Assembly: GCA_045113315.1 (NCBI GenBank)
Contig: JBGUIX010000002.1
Coordinates: 1-64,000, forward strand
Direction of reading: 5' to 3'
From: RUG13091 sp045113315
Lineage (GTDB): Bacteria > Bacillota_I > Bacilli_A > RFN20 > CAG-826
DNA length: 64,000 bases
The stretch's first letter is position 1, and each line of letters starts with the position of its first letter. Made by a program: the position numbers and the translations under genes. Positions 1 to 7,246 of this stretch are shown piece after piece. Below the pieces are notes generated by a model. It did not search any database, had not been told where the DNA came from, and saw only the letters and a list, made by a program, of their open reading frames with translations.

Positions 1-1
1 A

Positions 2-112
2 GATGAGGAAATGCCAATTGTTAACGCTAAATCATTCAAGAAAACAGTTCGCAAAAAAGATATTAATGAGTCGCTGAGATTAGAACACCGGAAGAAGAAA
101 AAGGTTTCTTAA
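2..112 (+). CDS. C-terminal end of an unidentified protein (5' cut by window edge)
   Basis: An open frame runs in from the window edge and ends at a TAA at 110-112, leaving 36 codons that end in a lysine/arginine-rich tail (RLEHRKKKKVS). It is followed at once by a strong hairpin terminator, which supports it being the real end of a plus-strand gene. The tail is too short and too low in complexity to name a family. Confidence 0.5.
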   Translation, partial: DEEMPIVNAKSFKKTVRKKDINESLRLEHRKKKKVS

Positions 113-143
113 CAGTTAATCTGTTACATTTACAAAGCAAATT

Positions 144-193
144 AAAAGGGGCTAAGTCACCTCATAGGTTTCTTAACAGCCCCTTTTATTTTG
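144..193. terminator. Bidirectional intrinsic terminator
   Basis: The arms AAAAGGGGCT (144-153) and AGCCCCTTTT (178-187) are perfectly complementary and are flanked by A/T runs on both sides. It can stop the plus-strand gene ending at 112 and the converging minus-strand membrane protein gene. Confidence 0.85.
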
Positions 194-1094
194 TTGTGGT
201 TTTTAATTGCTTACTAGTTTGTTTTTCTTCAACTTTTCTAACGACATATCCTTCCGCATTAACACCGAGAATTGAGATCGTTATTTCCGCGATTGGTAAG
301 ATCACAAATACCGCAAATACGGGATTAAAAATGAAGAATAAAGCGACACAGATAATCGCACCTATAATTAGTATTACTAAGTCAGTCAAATATAGTAAGA
401 AGAAGTCTTTAACATTCACCACTTCTTTAATCTTTATTTTCTTCACACCATAAAATAAATAAGCTTCAAATAATGTAAATACACCAGCCATTAAACAGAA
501 GACGATTGATAATACAATATTTGCCCATTGAGGTAATCTATTAAATAAGGAAAATATCATAAATAAACCAGTAAATAAGATCGCATCCACTAAAGAGAAT
601 AAAATAACTTTAATAATATTTTTACGAGTGACAGTTTTTCTCACTAAAATCTTAACGACAAAGAATCCAACAAAAATACCGATAAAGAAGAAAGCGATAA
701 TAATTGCAAAAGCTGCATAGATTGTGCCGATACAATTTTGAATTAATGCGCCAAATGTTTTAACTACATCTTCTTCATGGAAAACTGTGGATAACACTTT
801 TATTAAAGTGTCATATAACCAACTTCGAGAGGAAACGGTCGCTACACCTTTATTAAAATCTGACCAATCCACTGAAGCAACTTGATCACTTAAATCAGTA
901 AATATCGCTGCCCAATCAAATTCGCCCTTAGAAACGATTTTTCCGCATTCCGTGAATAAAACCTTTACCGCATTAACCATCATCGGTATCGCGGTTGTTA
1001 GGCCAAATATCGTAAATAAAGCAAAGATACCTAATGGTACAAAATAATGCTTCATAGATTTGAAATAATTTACTAAACCGGTTTTAAATAACAT
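186..1094 (-). CDS. Polytopic membrane protein of unknown function
   Basis: The 302-residue product has about six hydrophobic segments: one near residues 19-40, then a cluster from about 125 to 275. Between the first and second segments lies a soluble stretch of about 80 residues. It ends in a polar basic tail. I see no catalytic motif, transporter signature or lipobox. The gene stands alone between the terminator at 144-193 and the tRNA cluster, so the neighbourhood does not hint at a job. The start follows a weak AAAGGAT-like site upstream of the ATG at 1094. Function unknown. Confidence 0.7.
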   Translation of the reverse strand: MLFKTGLVNYFKSMKHYFVPLGIFALFTIFGLTTAIPMMVNAVKVLFTECGKIVSKGEFDWAAIFTDLSDQVASVDWSDFNKGVATVSSRSWLYDTLIKVLSTVFHEEDVVKTFGALIQNCIGTIYAAFAIIIAFFFIGIFVGFFVVKILVRKTVTRKNIIKVILFSLVDAILFTGLFMIFSLFNRLPQWANIVLSIVFCLMAGVFTLFEAYLFYGVKKIKIKEVVNVKDFFLLYLTDLVILIIGAIICVALFFIFNPVFAVFVILPIAEITISILGVNAEGYVVRKVEEKQTSKQLKTTTK

Positions 1095-1179
1095 ATCTAT
1101 TAATCCTTTTATATATTTTAAATAAATATAGAAATAATCAAAATAAAAATTCCCAATTCGGGAATATTTTCATTATTTT

Positions 1180-1270
1180 TGGCGGAGATTTAGAGATTCG
1201 AACTCTAGCGGGACTTGCATCCCCTATCGGTTTTCAAGACCGACCCCTTCAACCACTTGGGTAAATCTCC
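1180..1270 (-). tRNA. tRNA-Ser (UGA anticodon)
   Basis: Reading the minus strand, the 7-bp acceptor GGAGATT/AATCTCC is closed, the anticodon loop CTTGAAA presents TGA, and the long variable arm expected of a class II tRNA is present. The CCA end is encoded (TGG at 1180-1182 on the plus strand). It is the last gene of the cluster. Confidence 0.95.
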
Positions 1271-1273
1271 TTG

Positions 1274-1348
1274 TGGTGGACCAGGAGGATCACGATACCC
1301 CAACCATTCGGTTATGGGCCGAAGGCTCTTCCTTTGAGCTACTGGTCC
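1274..1348 (-). tRNA. tRNA with CAU anticodon, probably tRNA-Ile2 (lysidine type); unusual T-loop
   Basis: A 75-nt cloverleaf with acceptor GGACCAG/CTGGTCC, anticodon stem TTCGG/CCGAA, loop CCCATAA (anticodon CAT) and encoded CCA. A canonical elongator tRNA-Met lies just upstream, and the GGACC acceptor resembles Ile2 tRNAs read by TilS, so Ile2 is my preferred call over a second tRNA-Met. The D-loop is short (AAAGGAA), and the T-loop reads ATCGTGA, lacking the usual T54 and A58. Confidence 0.75.
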
Positions 1349-1385
1349 ATTTATTATAGAGAATCAAAGATTCTTATAAACGATT

Positions 1386-1462
1386 TGGTAGCTGAGGACG
1401 GATTTGAACCGCCGACCTTAGAGGTATGAACTCTCTGCTCTAGCCAACTGAGCTACTCAGCC
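1386..1462 (-). tRNA. tRNA-Met (CAU), elongator type
   Basis: The acceptor GGCTGAG/CTCAGCT, D-arm with AGTTGGCTA loop, anticodon loop TTCATAC and T-loop TTCAAAT are all standard, and CCA is encoded. The acceptor begins with G and is fully paired (one G-U), unlike an initiator tRNA. Confidence 0.93.
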
Positions 1463-1469
1463 ATCTACT

Positions 1470-1545
1470 TGGTGGATCTAAAGAGACTCGAACTCTCGAC
1501 CCCCTGAATGCAAATCAGGTGCTCTCCCAACTGAGCTATAGACCC
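1470..1545 (-). tRNA. tRNA-Ala (UGC)
   Basis: Acceptor GGGTCTA/TAGATCC, anticodon stem CCTGA/TCAGG with loop TTTGCAT (anticodon TGC), standard TTCGAGT T-loop, and encoded CCA. Confidence 0.95.
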
Positions 1546-1568
1546 GAATATATTGCTTTTTAATAAAA

Positions 1569-1645
1569 TGGTCGGGACGACAGGATTTGAACCTGCGACC
1601 TTCAGTTCCCAAAACTGACGCGATACCAAGCTACGCTACGTCCCG
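1569..1645 (-). tRNA. tRNA-Pro (UGG)
   Basis: Acceptor CGGGACG/CGTCCCG, anticodon stem TCAGT/ACTGA with loop TTTGGGA (anticodon TGG), standard T-loop, and encoded CCA. Confidence 0.95.
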
Positions 1646-1650
1646 ATAAT

Positions 1651-1727
1651 TGGCGCGCCTCACAAGAATCGAACTCGTAACCTCCAGATTCGTAGTCTGA
1701 CACTCTATCCAGTTGAGCTAGAGGCGC
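1651..1727 (-). tRNA. tRNA-Arg (ACG)
   Basis: Acceptor GCGCCTC/GAGGCGC, anticodon stem TCAGA/TCTGG-type pairing with loop CTACGAA (anticodon ACG, expected to be edited to ICG by TadA), standard T-loop, and encoded CCA. Confidence 0.95.
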
Positions 1728-1765
1728 ATTTTAGTTCTTGCCAAGGCGATTTGCTAAGGCAATAT

Positions 1766-1876
1766 ATTCATAACGCTGCATAATGGAGGTTCCTACCGGA
1801 CTTGAACCAGTGATCATTGAGTTGCAGTCAATTGCCTTACCAACTTGGCTAAGGAACCACATGCAGCGCTATGAAT
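1766..1876. repeat. Inverted repeat flanking tRNA-Cys
   Basis: The 16-nt arms at 1766-1781 and 1861-1876 match with one mismatch (core ATTCATA.CGCTGCA). In the precursor transcript they would pair and enclose the whole tRNA-Cys, so they may act as a processing stem. Confidence 0.7.
1784..1858 (-). tRNA. tRNA-Cys (GCA)
   Basis: Acceptor GGTTCCT/AGGAACC, anticodon loop CTGCAAC (anticodon GCA), U73 discriminator as expected for Cys, and encoded CCA. It is the first gene transcribed in the cluster and is flanked by a 16-nt inverted repeat (1766-1781 and 1861-1876). Confidence 0.95.
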
Positions 1877-1904
1877 TATAACACTTATATATAAACTCTA
1901 TCAA
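1875..1904 (-). promoter_or_regulatory. Promoter of the tRNA cluster
   Basis: On the minus strand a TTGATA -35 element (1899-1904) is followed after 18 nt by a perfect TATAAT -10 (1875-1880), placed just upstream of tRNA-Cys. Confidence 0.7.
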
Positions 1905-1915
1905 GTATCAAAAAT

Positions 1916-3607
1916 TTATTTTTTGCCAAGGCTTTCGTTTCTCTTGTTACGTAAATTCTTTTTGATACATTTTGCGACGAAGAAATAGGTGATAAGAAGA
2001 GCTCCACCGACAATTTCGACCACGAATAAGACGATGGCCCAAACTGGAAGAGCGTCACTTTTGAATTTCTCCCACATTTTTAACACTGTATCGTTTTGAC
2101 TACCAAAGTCTCTCATAACCGCACAGCGAGTTAAGACTTCTTCATCTGGGAATTGGCAGAAGAATTGTCTACCGACACATTCATTAGTTAATACTTCACC
2201 ATCTTCTGTCTCATAAGTATATGGAAGATAAATATCACTATAGAAAATGCAAGCATTTTCATCTTCGGCATAATCGTCAGTTAAAGTGCCACCAAAGAAA
2301 TAAGATAAATCAACTTTTTGTAAGCCTAATTCTTCCATCTCTTCTTCGCTATATTGACGGTCATCAAATTCTTCTTTTTCTTCATCGTAACGGTAGTCAT
2401 ACCATTCACGAGTTAATTCTAAGATGTCGTTGCCAGCGGTAAATGGAGTATAACCGGTATAATCCATATTTTGGGCGGTATATTCAGGAATTGATAAGAA
2501 ATCTAAGAATAATTCCGCGAGTTCCACTTGTGCTTCACTTCTTTGAGCGTATTTTGGCATACACCAAGCATCCATCCAGATATTACTACCTGTACGAGGA
2601 ATGCTATAGCAAAGTTCAAGTTCTCTTTCTTCTTCGGCTTGATCCATAGAATAAACTGCGTCACCACTCCAAGCGAAGTTAATACCGATTTTACCGGTGA
2701 CGATATCTTGTTTACCACTATCGACTTCCATACCGAAGACGTTACCTTTTAACTTTGTTAATGATTTACGAACTTTATTTAAAGTAGCGTTATCACATCT
2801 ATTGAATAAATCGGAGAATTTTTGATTATATTCTTCCGCGCTATATATACCTTCTTGATATTTATTCATTAATGTTTCAAAGCCTTCAACGGTTTGCCCA
2901 TTTTCTTCAAAATCATCATTTAAGGTATAAAGCAATCCGATTGCGTAAGTATCTCTTACAGAATCTTTAATAGAAGAAATTCCTTTATAATCCGCATTCC
3001 ATAATACGGACCAATCTTGCATATCATAGATTGTTTGATCGGCGTCTCTTCCGCCGTATTCTGGATCAAATAATAATCCTAATGTTCCCCACATATAACC
3101 GACGGCATAGTCTTTTAAGTAGCAGGTTTCATTAGTTTTACCATTAACTGCACTAATAGCGTCTAATAAACCTTTAATCGTTCTAGAGGCATTAGCGATA
3201 TAGTTAGGCATATGTTCTTCATCAATATGCAAAGGTGAAAGCATATCATTAACGATTAATTTTTGAATCATATAGTCACTTGGACAGATTAAATCGTAAT
3301 TTCCAGGTGATAATTTAACTTCGTTAAACATTGATTCAGGAGTATCTGTGGTGTAATATTCCACACTACAGTTTGTATAACCAAGTTCCTTGGCATAACT
3401 TTCGAACTGTTTTGTTAAATTCTCCGCGGATTCTGGATCAGATTCATCTTTTTCATAGATATAGTCTTCAACGTTAAGTAAACGTAATGTTTGACTACCT
3501 GAGCCAATTTGACGTGGAGATAAATTTCTCACTTTTGGAGCTTCTTTAAATCCAGTTACTCCCACTAGAGAAATAAACATTGATAAGGATAAGAATAAAT
3601 TAGTCAT
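1916..3607 (-). CDS. potD: Polyamine ABC transporter substrate-binding protein, PotD-like, with C-terminal membrane anchor
   Basis: The 563-residue product is the last gene of a potA-B-C-D order operon and starts 2 nt after potC ends. It has an N-terminal hydrophobic signal (about residues 1-20) without a lipobox cysteine, then an extracytoplasmic binding domain of the spermidine/putrescine class. The C-terminus has a transmembrane segment (about 518-542) and a basic tail, which looks like a membrane anchor in place of lipidation. It is about 200 residues longer than E. coli PotD. Its role would be to capture spermidine or putrescine outside and deliver it to PotBC. Function is supported mainly by operon context and general binding-protein features. 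Whether the N-terminal segment is cleaved cannot be seen. Confidence 0.85.
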   Translation of the reverse strand: MTNLFLSLSMFISLVGVTGFKEAPKVRNLSPRQIGSGSQTLRLLNVEDYIYEKDESDPESAENLTKQFESYAKELGYTNCSVEYYTTDTPESMFNEVKLSPGNYDLICPSDYMIQKLIVNDMLSPLHIDEEHMPNYIANASRTIKGLLDAISAVNGKTNETCYLKDYAVGYMWGTLGLLFDPEYGGRDADQTIYDMQDWSVLWNADYKGISSIKDSVRDTYAIGLLYTLNDDFEENGQTVEGFETLMNKYQEGIYSAEEYNQKFSDLFNRCDNATLNKVRKSLTKLKGNVFGMEVDSGKQDIVTGKIGINFAWSGDAVYSMDQAEEERELELCYSIPRTGSNIWMDAWCMPKYAQRSEAQVELAELFLDFLSIPEYTAQNMDYTGYTPFTAGNDILELTREWYDYRYDEEKEEFDDRQYSEEEMEELGLQKVDLSYFFGGTLTDDYAEDENACIFYSDIYLPYTYETEDGEVLTNECVGRQFFCQFPDEEVLTRCAVMRDFGSQNDTVLKMWEKFKSDALPVWAIVLFVVEIVGGALLITYFFVAKCIKKNLRNKRNESLGKK

Positions 3608-3609
3608 AT

Positions 3610-4458
3610 TTACACCCTCCTCACTTTCTTACTAACCATGTGTTTAGCTTGATAATTACGATAGATGCTAACTCCGATAACACCAATAACCACTAATAAG
3701 AAGATGATGGTTGTCATGGCTCTCATCACTGGAGGAATTGGACCTTTTTTAATCTTGTCTTGGACTAAGATTGATAAAGTAACAATTTTTGGATCTCCAG
3801 CAGACAACAATCCTGGACCAGTTGTGAACTGGGAGATGACAAAGTCATCTAATGATAAGGTAATCGCTAATAAGAAACCACTGAAGACACCAGGAAGAAT
3901 TTCTGGTAAAGTGACTTTCCATAAAGCTTGATGAGGTTTAGCACCTAAATCGATAGCCGCTTCATACATCGAAGGATCCATCTGTTGTAATTTTGGTTTT
4001 ACAGAGATAAAGACGAATGGAGCGCCTAAAACAACGTGACCGATTAATAATGTCCAATAAGAACGTAAATCAGTCTTAAATAATAAACTTGGTAAGGCTG
4101 CAAACATGATGGCTAAAGATAAGGCCATAACGATTTCAGCATTAACCACTGGAATTTGATTAACAAATTCAAAAGCTTTTCTAAACTTTTTATTCGCATA
4201 GAAAGCGCCAATCGCACCTAATGTTCCTAAAATAGTTGCAATAATCGCACTGGAGAAAGCGATGATTAAAGTATTAGCTAAAGCTACCATCACTTCTTTG
4301 TTTTGGAATAATTCGCCATATAAATCGAAGGAGAATCCGGTCCAAACACCAACGTTTGTGGCTTTTGTAAAGGAGAAAGCGATTAAAACTAAGATCGGTA
4401 GATACATCAAAATAAGGATGAGCCAGATATAGCATTGGCCAATAATTTTCTTTACCAT
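3610..4458 (-). CDS. potC: Spermidine/putrescine ABC transporter permease PotC
   Basis: The 282-residue protein has six hydrophobic segments and the ABC-importer EAA loop (EAAIDLGAKPHQALWKV), where the coupling helix meets the ATPase. Length and layout match PotC, the second permease of polyamine importers. It overlaps potB by 7 nt and potD begins 2 nt after its stop, so the genes are translationally coupled. A GGAGGTGCC-like site precedes the ATG inside potB. Confidence 0.93.
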   Translation of the reverse strand: MVKKIIGQCYIWLILILMYLPILVLIAFSFTKATNVGVWTGFSFDLYGELFQNKEVMVALANTLIIAFSSAIIATILGTLGAIGAFYANKKFRKAFEFVNQIPVVNAEIVMALSLAIMFAALPSLLFKTDLRSYWTLLIGHVVLGAPFVFISVKPKLQQMDPSMYEAAIDLGAKPHQALWKVTLPEILPGVFSGFLLAITLSLDDFVISQFTTGPGLLSAGDPKIVTLSILVQDKIKKGPIPPVMRAMTTIIFLLVVIGVIGVSIYRNYQAKHMVSKKVRRV

Positions 4459-5264
4459 GAGGCACCTCCTTCTCTTTCTTCTTTACCACTATTACGTGTT
4501 AAGAACATTGTTAAACCAATAATGACGAGCATAATCATGGCCATAAAAGAACCATCATGCCATAAGTTATTCGCGAAGTCTAAGTAGATGTAGTTACCAA
4601 ATAAGGTAATTTTTCCTTCGGAAAGGGTATCGGAAATAACATAGCTAGACATCGTTGGCATGAATGTCATTGTAAAGGCACTGACAATGCCTGGAACAGA
4701 TTGAGGTAAGATGCTTTTATAGAAGACTTGGAAAGGATTAGCTCCTAAATCCGCCGCTGCTTCAATCTGAGACTTATCGAGTTTAAGCATTGTGGTATAT
4801 AAAGGAAGGATAACGAATGGTAGATAGTTTTGAACCATACCTATTAATGTGGCTAAGTATGGAGCGTTACCACCATTAATTCCCATCCATGTTAATAAAT
4901 CACGTGTGGCACCTGTTCTTAGAACGAAGTTGATCCACATCGGGGCGACAAAGAGGGTGATTAATACCGCATTTTTATTAACCTTCTTGTCCGCTAAGAA
5001 ATAGGCTAAAGGATAGCCGATAAGTAAACATAACAAAGTGGTCTGTAACGCGATGAAGACGGAAGTAAATAAGACATTCACTTTCGACCAGCTAGTGAAG
5101 AATCCAACTAGAGCGTTTAAGCTTAAAGCGCCAGTATCATCACTAAATGCATAATAAGCAATAATTAAAATAGGGATGATAATGAACAAGACTAAAAACA
5201 AACCATATGGTATGCAAAGATACTTACGTTTGAAAAGCACAAAGCCTTTTTTATTCTTTTTCAT
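4452..5264 (-). CDS. potB: Spermidine/putrescine ABC transporter permease PotB
   Basis: The 270-residue integral membrane protein has six transmembrane segments and the EAA motif (EAAADLGANPFQVFYKS). It pairs with PotC to form the channel. It overlaps the 3' end of potA by 14 nt and the 5' end of potC by 7 nt, which marks a tightly coupled operon. N-terminal basic residues (MKKNKKG) precede the first membrane helix. Confidence 0.93.
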   Translation of the reverse strand: MKKNKKGFVLFKRKYLCIPYGLFLVLFIIIPILIIAYYAFSDDTGALSLNALVGFFTSWSKVNVLFTSVFIALQTTLLCLLIGYPLAYFLADKKVNKNAVLITLFVAPMWINFVLRTGATRDLLTWMGINGGNAPYLATLIGMVQNYLPFVILPLYTTMLKLDKSQIEAAADLGANPFQVFYKSILPQSVPGIVSAFTMTFMPTMSSYVISDTLSEGKITLFGNYIYLDFANNLWHDGSFMAMIMLVIIGLTMFLTRNSGKEEREGGASW

Positions 5265-6780
5265 ATTTGCTAATGTCGCCTTTCAACATTAATCTAATAT
5301 TTTCTTTTTTGACCTTAACGGAGACTTGGTCGCCTTCGTTATAGGTATAGATTGTATCAGCGATGAAATCTTCTTCGTCATCAGTTCTCACCATCACTTG
5401 ATAGTGGTCACCTTTATAGACGATACTAACGATCACACCATTGGTGTCACCATTATCAAATCCATCGATTAATTCAACCTTATCTAAGCCGATTTCTGCG
5501 GTAACATCGGCATCATTTAAATCATATTTTTTGCCATCATGACTAACGAGATAGCCATCTTCATCTACTTTTGAATCTTTTAATAACTGTGTGACATCAC
5601 AATCAAATGGATCTTCACCGATGACCACTTGATTCTTATTATTAATCCAAGCTTCACGATAGATGTTAGAAGTTAATTCTTTATTCATGATTTGGATATT
5701 TTCTGGTTCCACTTCAATGGTCACAAAATCACCAATAGTACGATCTTTGGTATCTCTTACTTCCACTTCCGCTTTACCGACCGCCACTAAATATTCATAG
5801 TGGACACCTTTGAAGACTTTGGTCTTGATTTTACCAGTGACCTTATCGGTTTTACTGTCTTCTTTAACTTTTGTTAAGATGACGTCTTCTGGACGAACCA
5901 CGACATCCACTTTTTCGTTTAATGGGAAGTCATCAATGCAATCGAAGATATGATTTAAGAATCTAACCTTCTTTTTGCCCGCCATAGTAGCGTTATAAAT
6001 ATTGGATTCACCGATGAAGTCAGCGACGAAAGCATTGACTGGTTCGTTATAAATATCTAATGGTTTACCCACTTGTTGGATGACACCACTTTTCATAACG
6101 ATAATCGTGTCACTCATTGTTAACGCTTCTTCTTGGTCATGAGTAACATAAATAAATGTGATACCTAATTTCTTATGCATTTCTTTAAGTTCGATCTGCA
6201 TATCTTTTCTCATCTTTAAGTCAAGAGCGCCTAAAGGTTCATCTAAAAGAAGAATCTCTGGTTCATTAACAATCGCTCTAGCGATCGCGACACGTTGTTG
6301 TTGACCACCTGATAAAGTGGAAATATCTCTACTTTCAAGTTCCGCTAAATCGACAGTTTCTAAAGCATGCAATACTTTTTCGTCAATTTCTTTAGGGGTA
6401 TAGTGACGATATTTAGTAACTTTATTACCTTTCTTATCGGTTTTCTCATAAGGAATCTTTTTGAGTCTTAAACCGAAAGCGACGTTATCATAAACGTCTA
6501 AATGTGGAAACAACGCGTAGCGTTGGAAGACAGTGTTAATTGGTCTTTTGTGAGGAGGAATAACAGTAATATCTTCTCCATTTAATAAAATTTTTCCGCT
6601 TGTGGGGGTTTCAAAACCAGCGATCATACGTAAGGTCGTTGTCTTACCACAGCCAGAAGGACCTAAGAAAGTGACAAATTCACCCTTAGTAATATCAAGG
6701 TTAAAATCATCAACGACAGTGTTGCCATTATAGACTTTACTAACACCTTGAAGCGAGATTATACAGTTTTCATTAGCCAT
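5251..6780 (-). CDS. potA: Spermidine/putrescine ABC transporter ATPase PotA, extended C-terminus
   Basis: The 509-residue ATPase has Walker A GPSGCGKTT at 40-48, Q-loop at 86, signature LSGGQQQR at 156-163 and Walker B ILLLDE at 176-181. It powers polyamine import through PotBC. It is longer than the usual 360-380 residues: there is a lysine-rich insertion near 111-130 and an acidic extension of more than 100 residues after the first TOBE-like region, which may be a second regulatory domain. The ATG follows AAGGAAAGGG. It is the first gene of the operon and lies directly after a leader RNA with a terminator, so expression is probably controlled by attenuation. Confidence 0.94.
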   Translation of the reverse strand: MANENCIISLQGVSKVYNGNTVVDDFNLDITKGEFVTFLGPSGCGKTTTLRMIAGFETPTSGKILLNGEDITVIPPHKRPINTVFQRYALFPHLDVYDNVAFGLRLKKIPYEKTDKKGNKVTKYRHYTPKEIDEKVLHALETVDLAELESRDISTLSGGQQQRVAIARAIVNEPEILLLDEPLGALDLKMRKDMQIELKEMHKKLGITFIYVTHDQEEALTMSDTIIVMKSGVIQQVGKPLDIYNEPVNAFVADFIGESNIYNATMAGKKKVRFLNHIFDCIDDFPLNEKVDVVVRPEDVILTKVKEDSKTDKVTGKIKTKVFKGVHYEYLVAVGKAEVEVRDTKDRTIGDFVTIEVEPENIQIMNKELTSNIYREAWINNKNQVVIGEDPFDCDVTQLLKDSKVDEDGYLVSHDGKKYDLNDADVTAEIGLDKVELIDGFDNGDTNGVIVSIVYKGDHYQVMVRTDDEEDFIADTIYTYNEGDQVSVKVKKENIRLMLKGDISKYEKE

Positions 6781-6803
6781 ATAAGTTTTCCCTTTCCTTG
6801 CCT

Positions 6804-6837
6804 ATAAAAATAAAGAGGCACATTTTATTTGTACCTC
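6804..6837 (-). terminator. Intrinsic terminator in the pot operon leader
   Basis: On the minus strand the arms GAGGTAC (6831-6837) and GTGCCTC (6815-6821) pair and are followed by UUUAUUUUU. It lies only 24 nt before the potA start, where a terminator must be conditional or incomplete for the operon to be read. An upstream GTACCTT (6942-6948) could pair with the GAGGTAC arm as an antiterminator. Confidence 0.8.
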
Positions 6838-7138
6838 ATGATTTCTTTAAAAGGAGAATATAGGTGAAGACACTTATATTGCCGTTAATTTGGGAGCCTA
6901 TATAGTAAATAATTACTTTTACTACTCTTATTATGATTCACAAGGTACGACGGAGACTTTCACTCCAAGCATAAGCTTATAAATTAATAACAAGATATCA
7001 CTATCTCTAATCCGGCATTTGACCTAGCTGTCCGAGGCTGTTGTCCTTCTAATAAAAGATTGGGTCAAGTTCAATGCATCTCACATTGATAGAATTAGGT
7101 GTGATGTAGTCCCAAAATTTCGACTACTTATTTTCACG
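6804..7138 (-). ncRNA. Structured 5' leader of potABCD, candidate riboswitch or attenuator
   Basis: About 335 nt lie between a predicted promoter (7145-7173) and the terminator at 6804-6837. Visible minus-strand hairpins include GTAGTC/GACTAC near the 5' end, TCAATG/CATTGA, TTGACC/GGTCAA, and GGAG/CTCC. The segment GTACCTT (6942-6948) can compete for the terminator arm. I do not recognise it as any riboswitch class I know (T-box, lysine, SAM, M-box, cobalamin, c-di-GMP, guanidine), nor as tmRNA, 6S or RNase P RNA. A free-standing ncRNA terminated before potA is the alternative. Confidence 0.5.
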
Positions 7139-7144
7139 ACAAAA

Positions 7145-7173
7145 ATAATATATTTATAATTGTTAAAAGACAA
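7145..7173 (-). promoter_or_regulatory. Predicted promoter of the pot leader
   Basis: On the minus strand TTGTCT (7168-7173) and TATTAT (7145-7150) are separated by 17 nt, which places the transcript start near 7138. Confidence 0.5.
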
Positions 7174-7246
7174 TACATTTTTAAAAAAAAGTTGTTCCAC
7201 ACTTTTGACAAATAGAATAAAAATAGTCTATATTTATAGAAACATT

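Noticed and set aside
6804..7138. tmRNA, 6S RNA, RNase P RNA or SRP RNA
   Set aside because: None of the diagnostic ends or core motifs are present on either strand; GGAGTGAAAGTCTCC looks superficially like a RNase P core segment but folds as a local hairpin.
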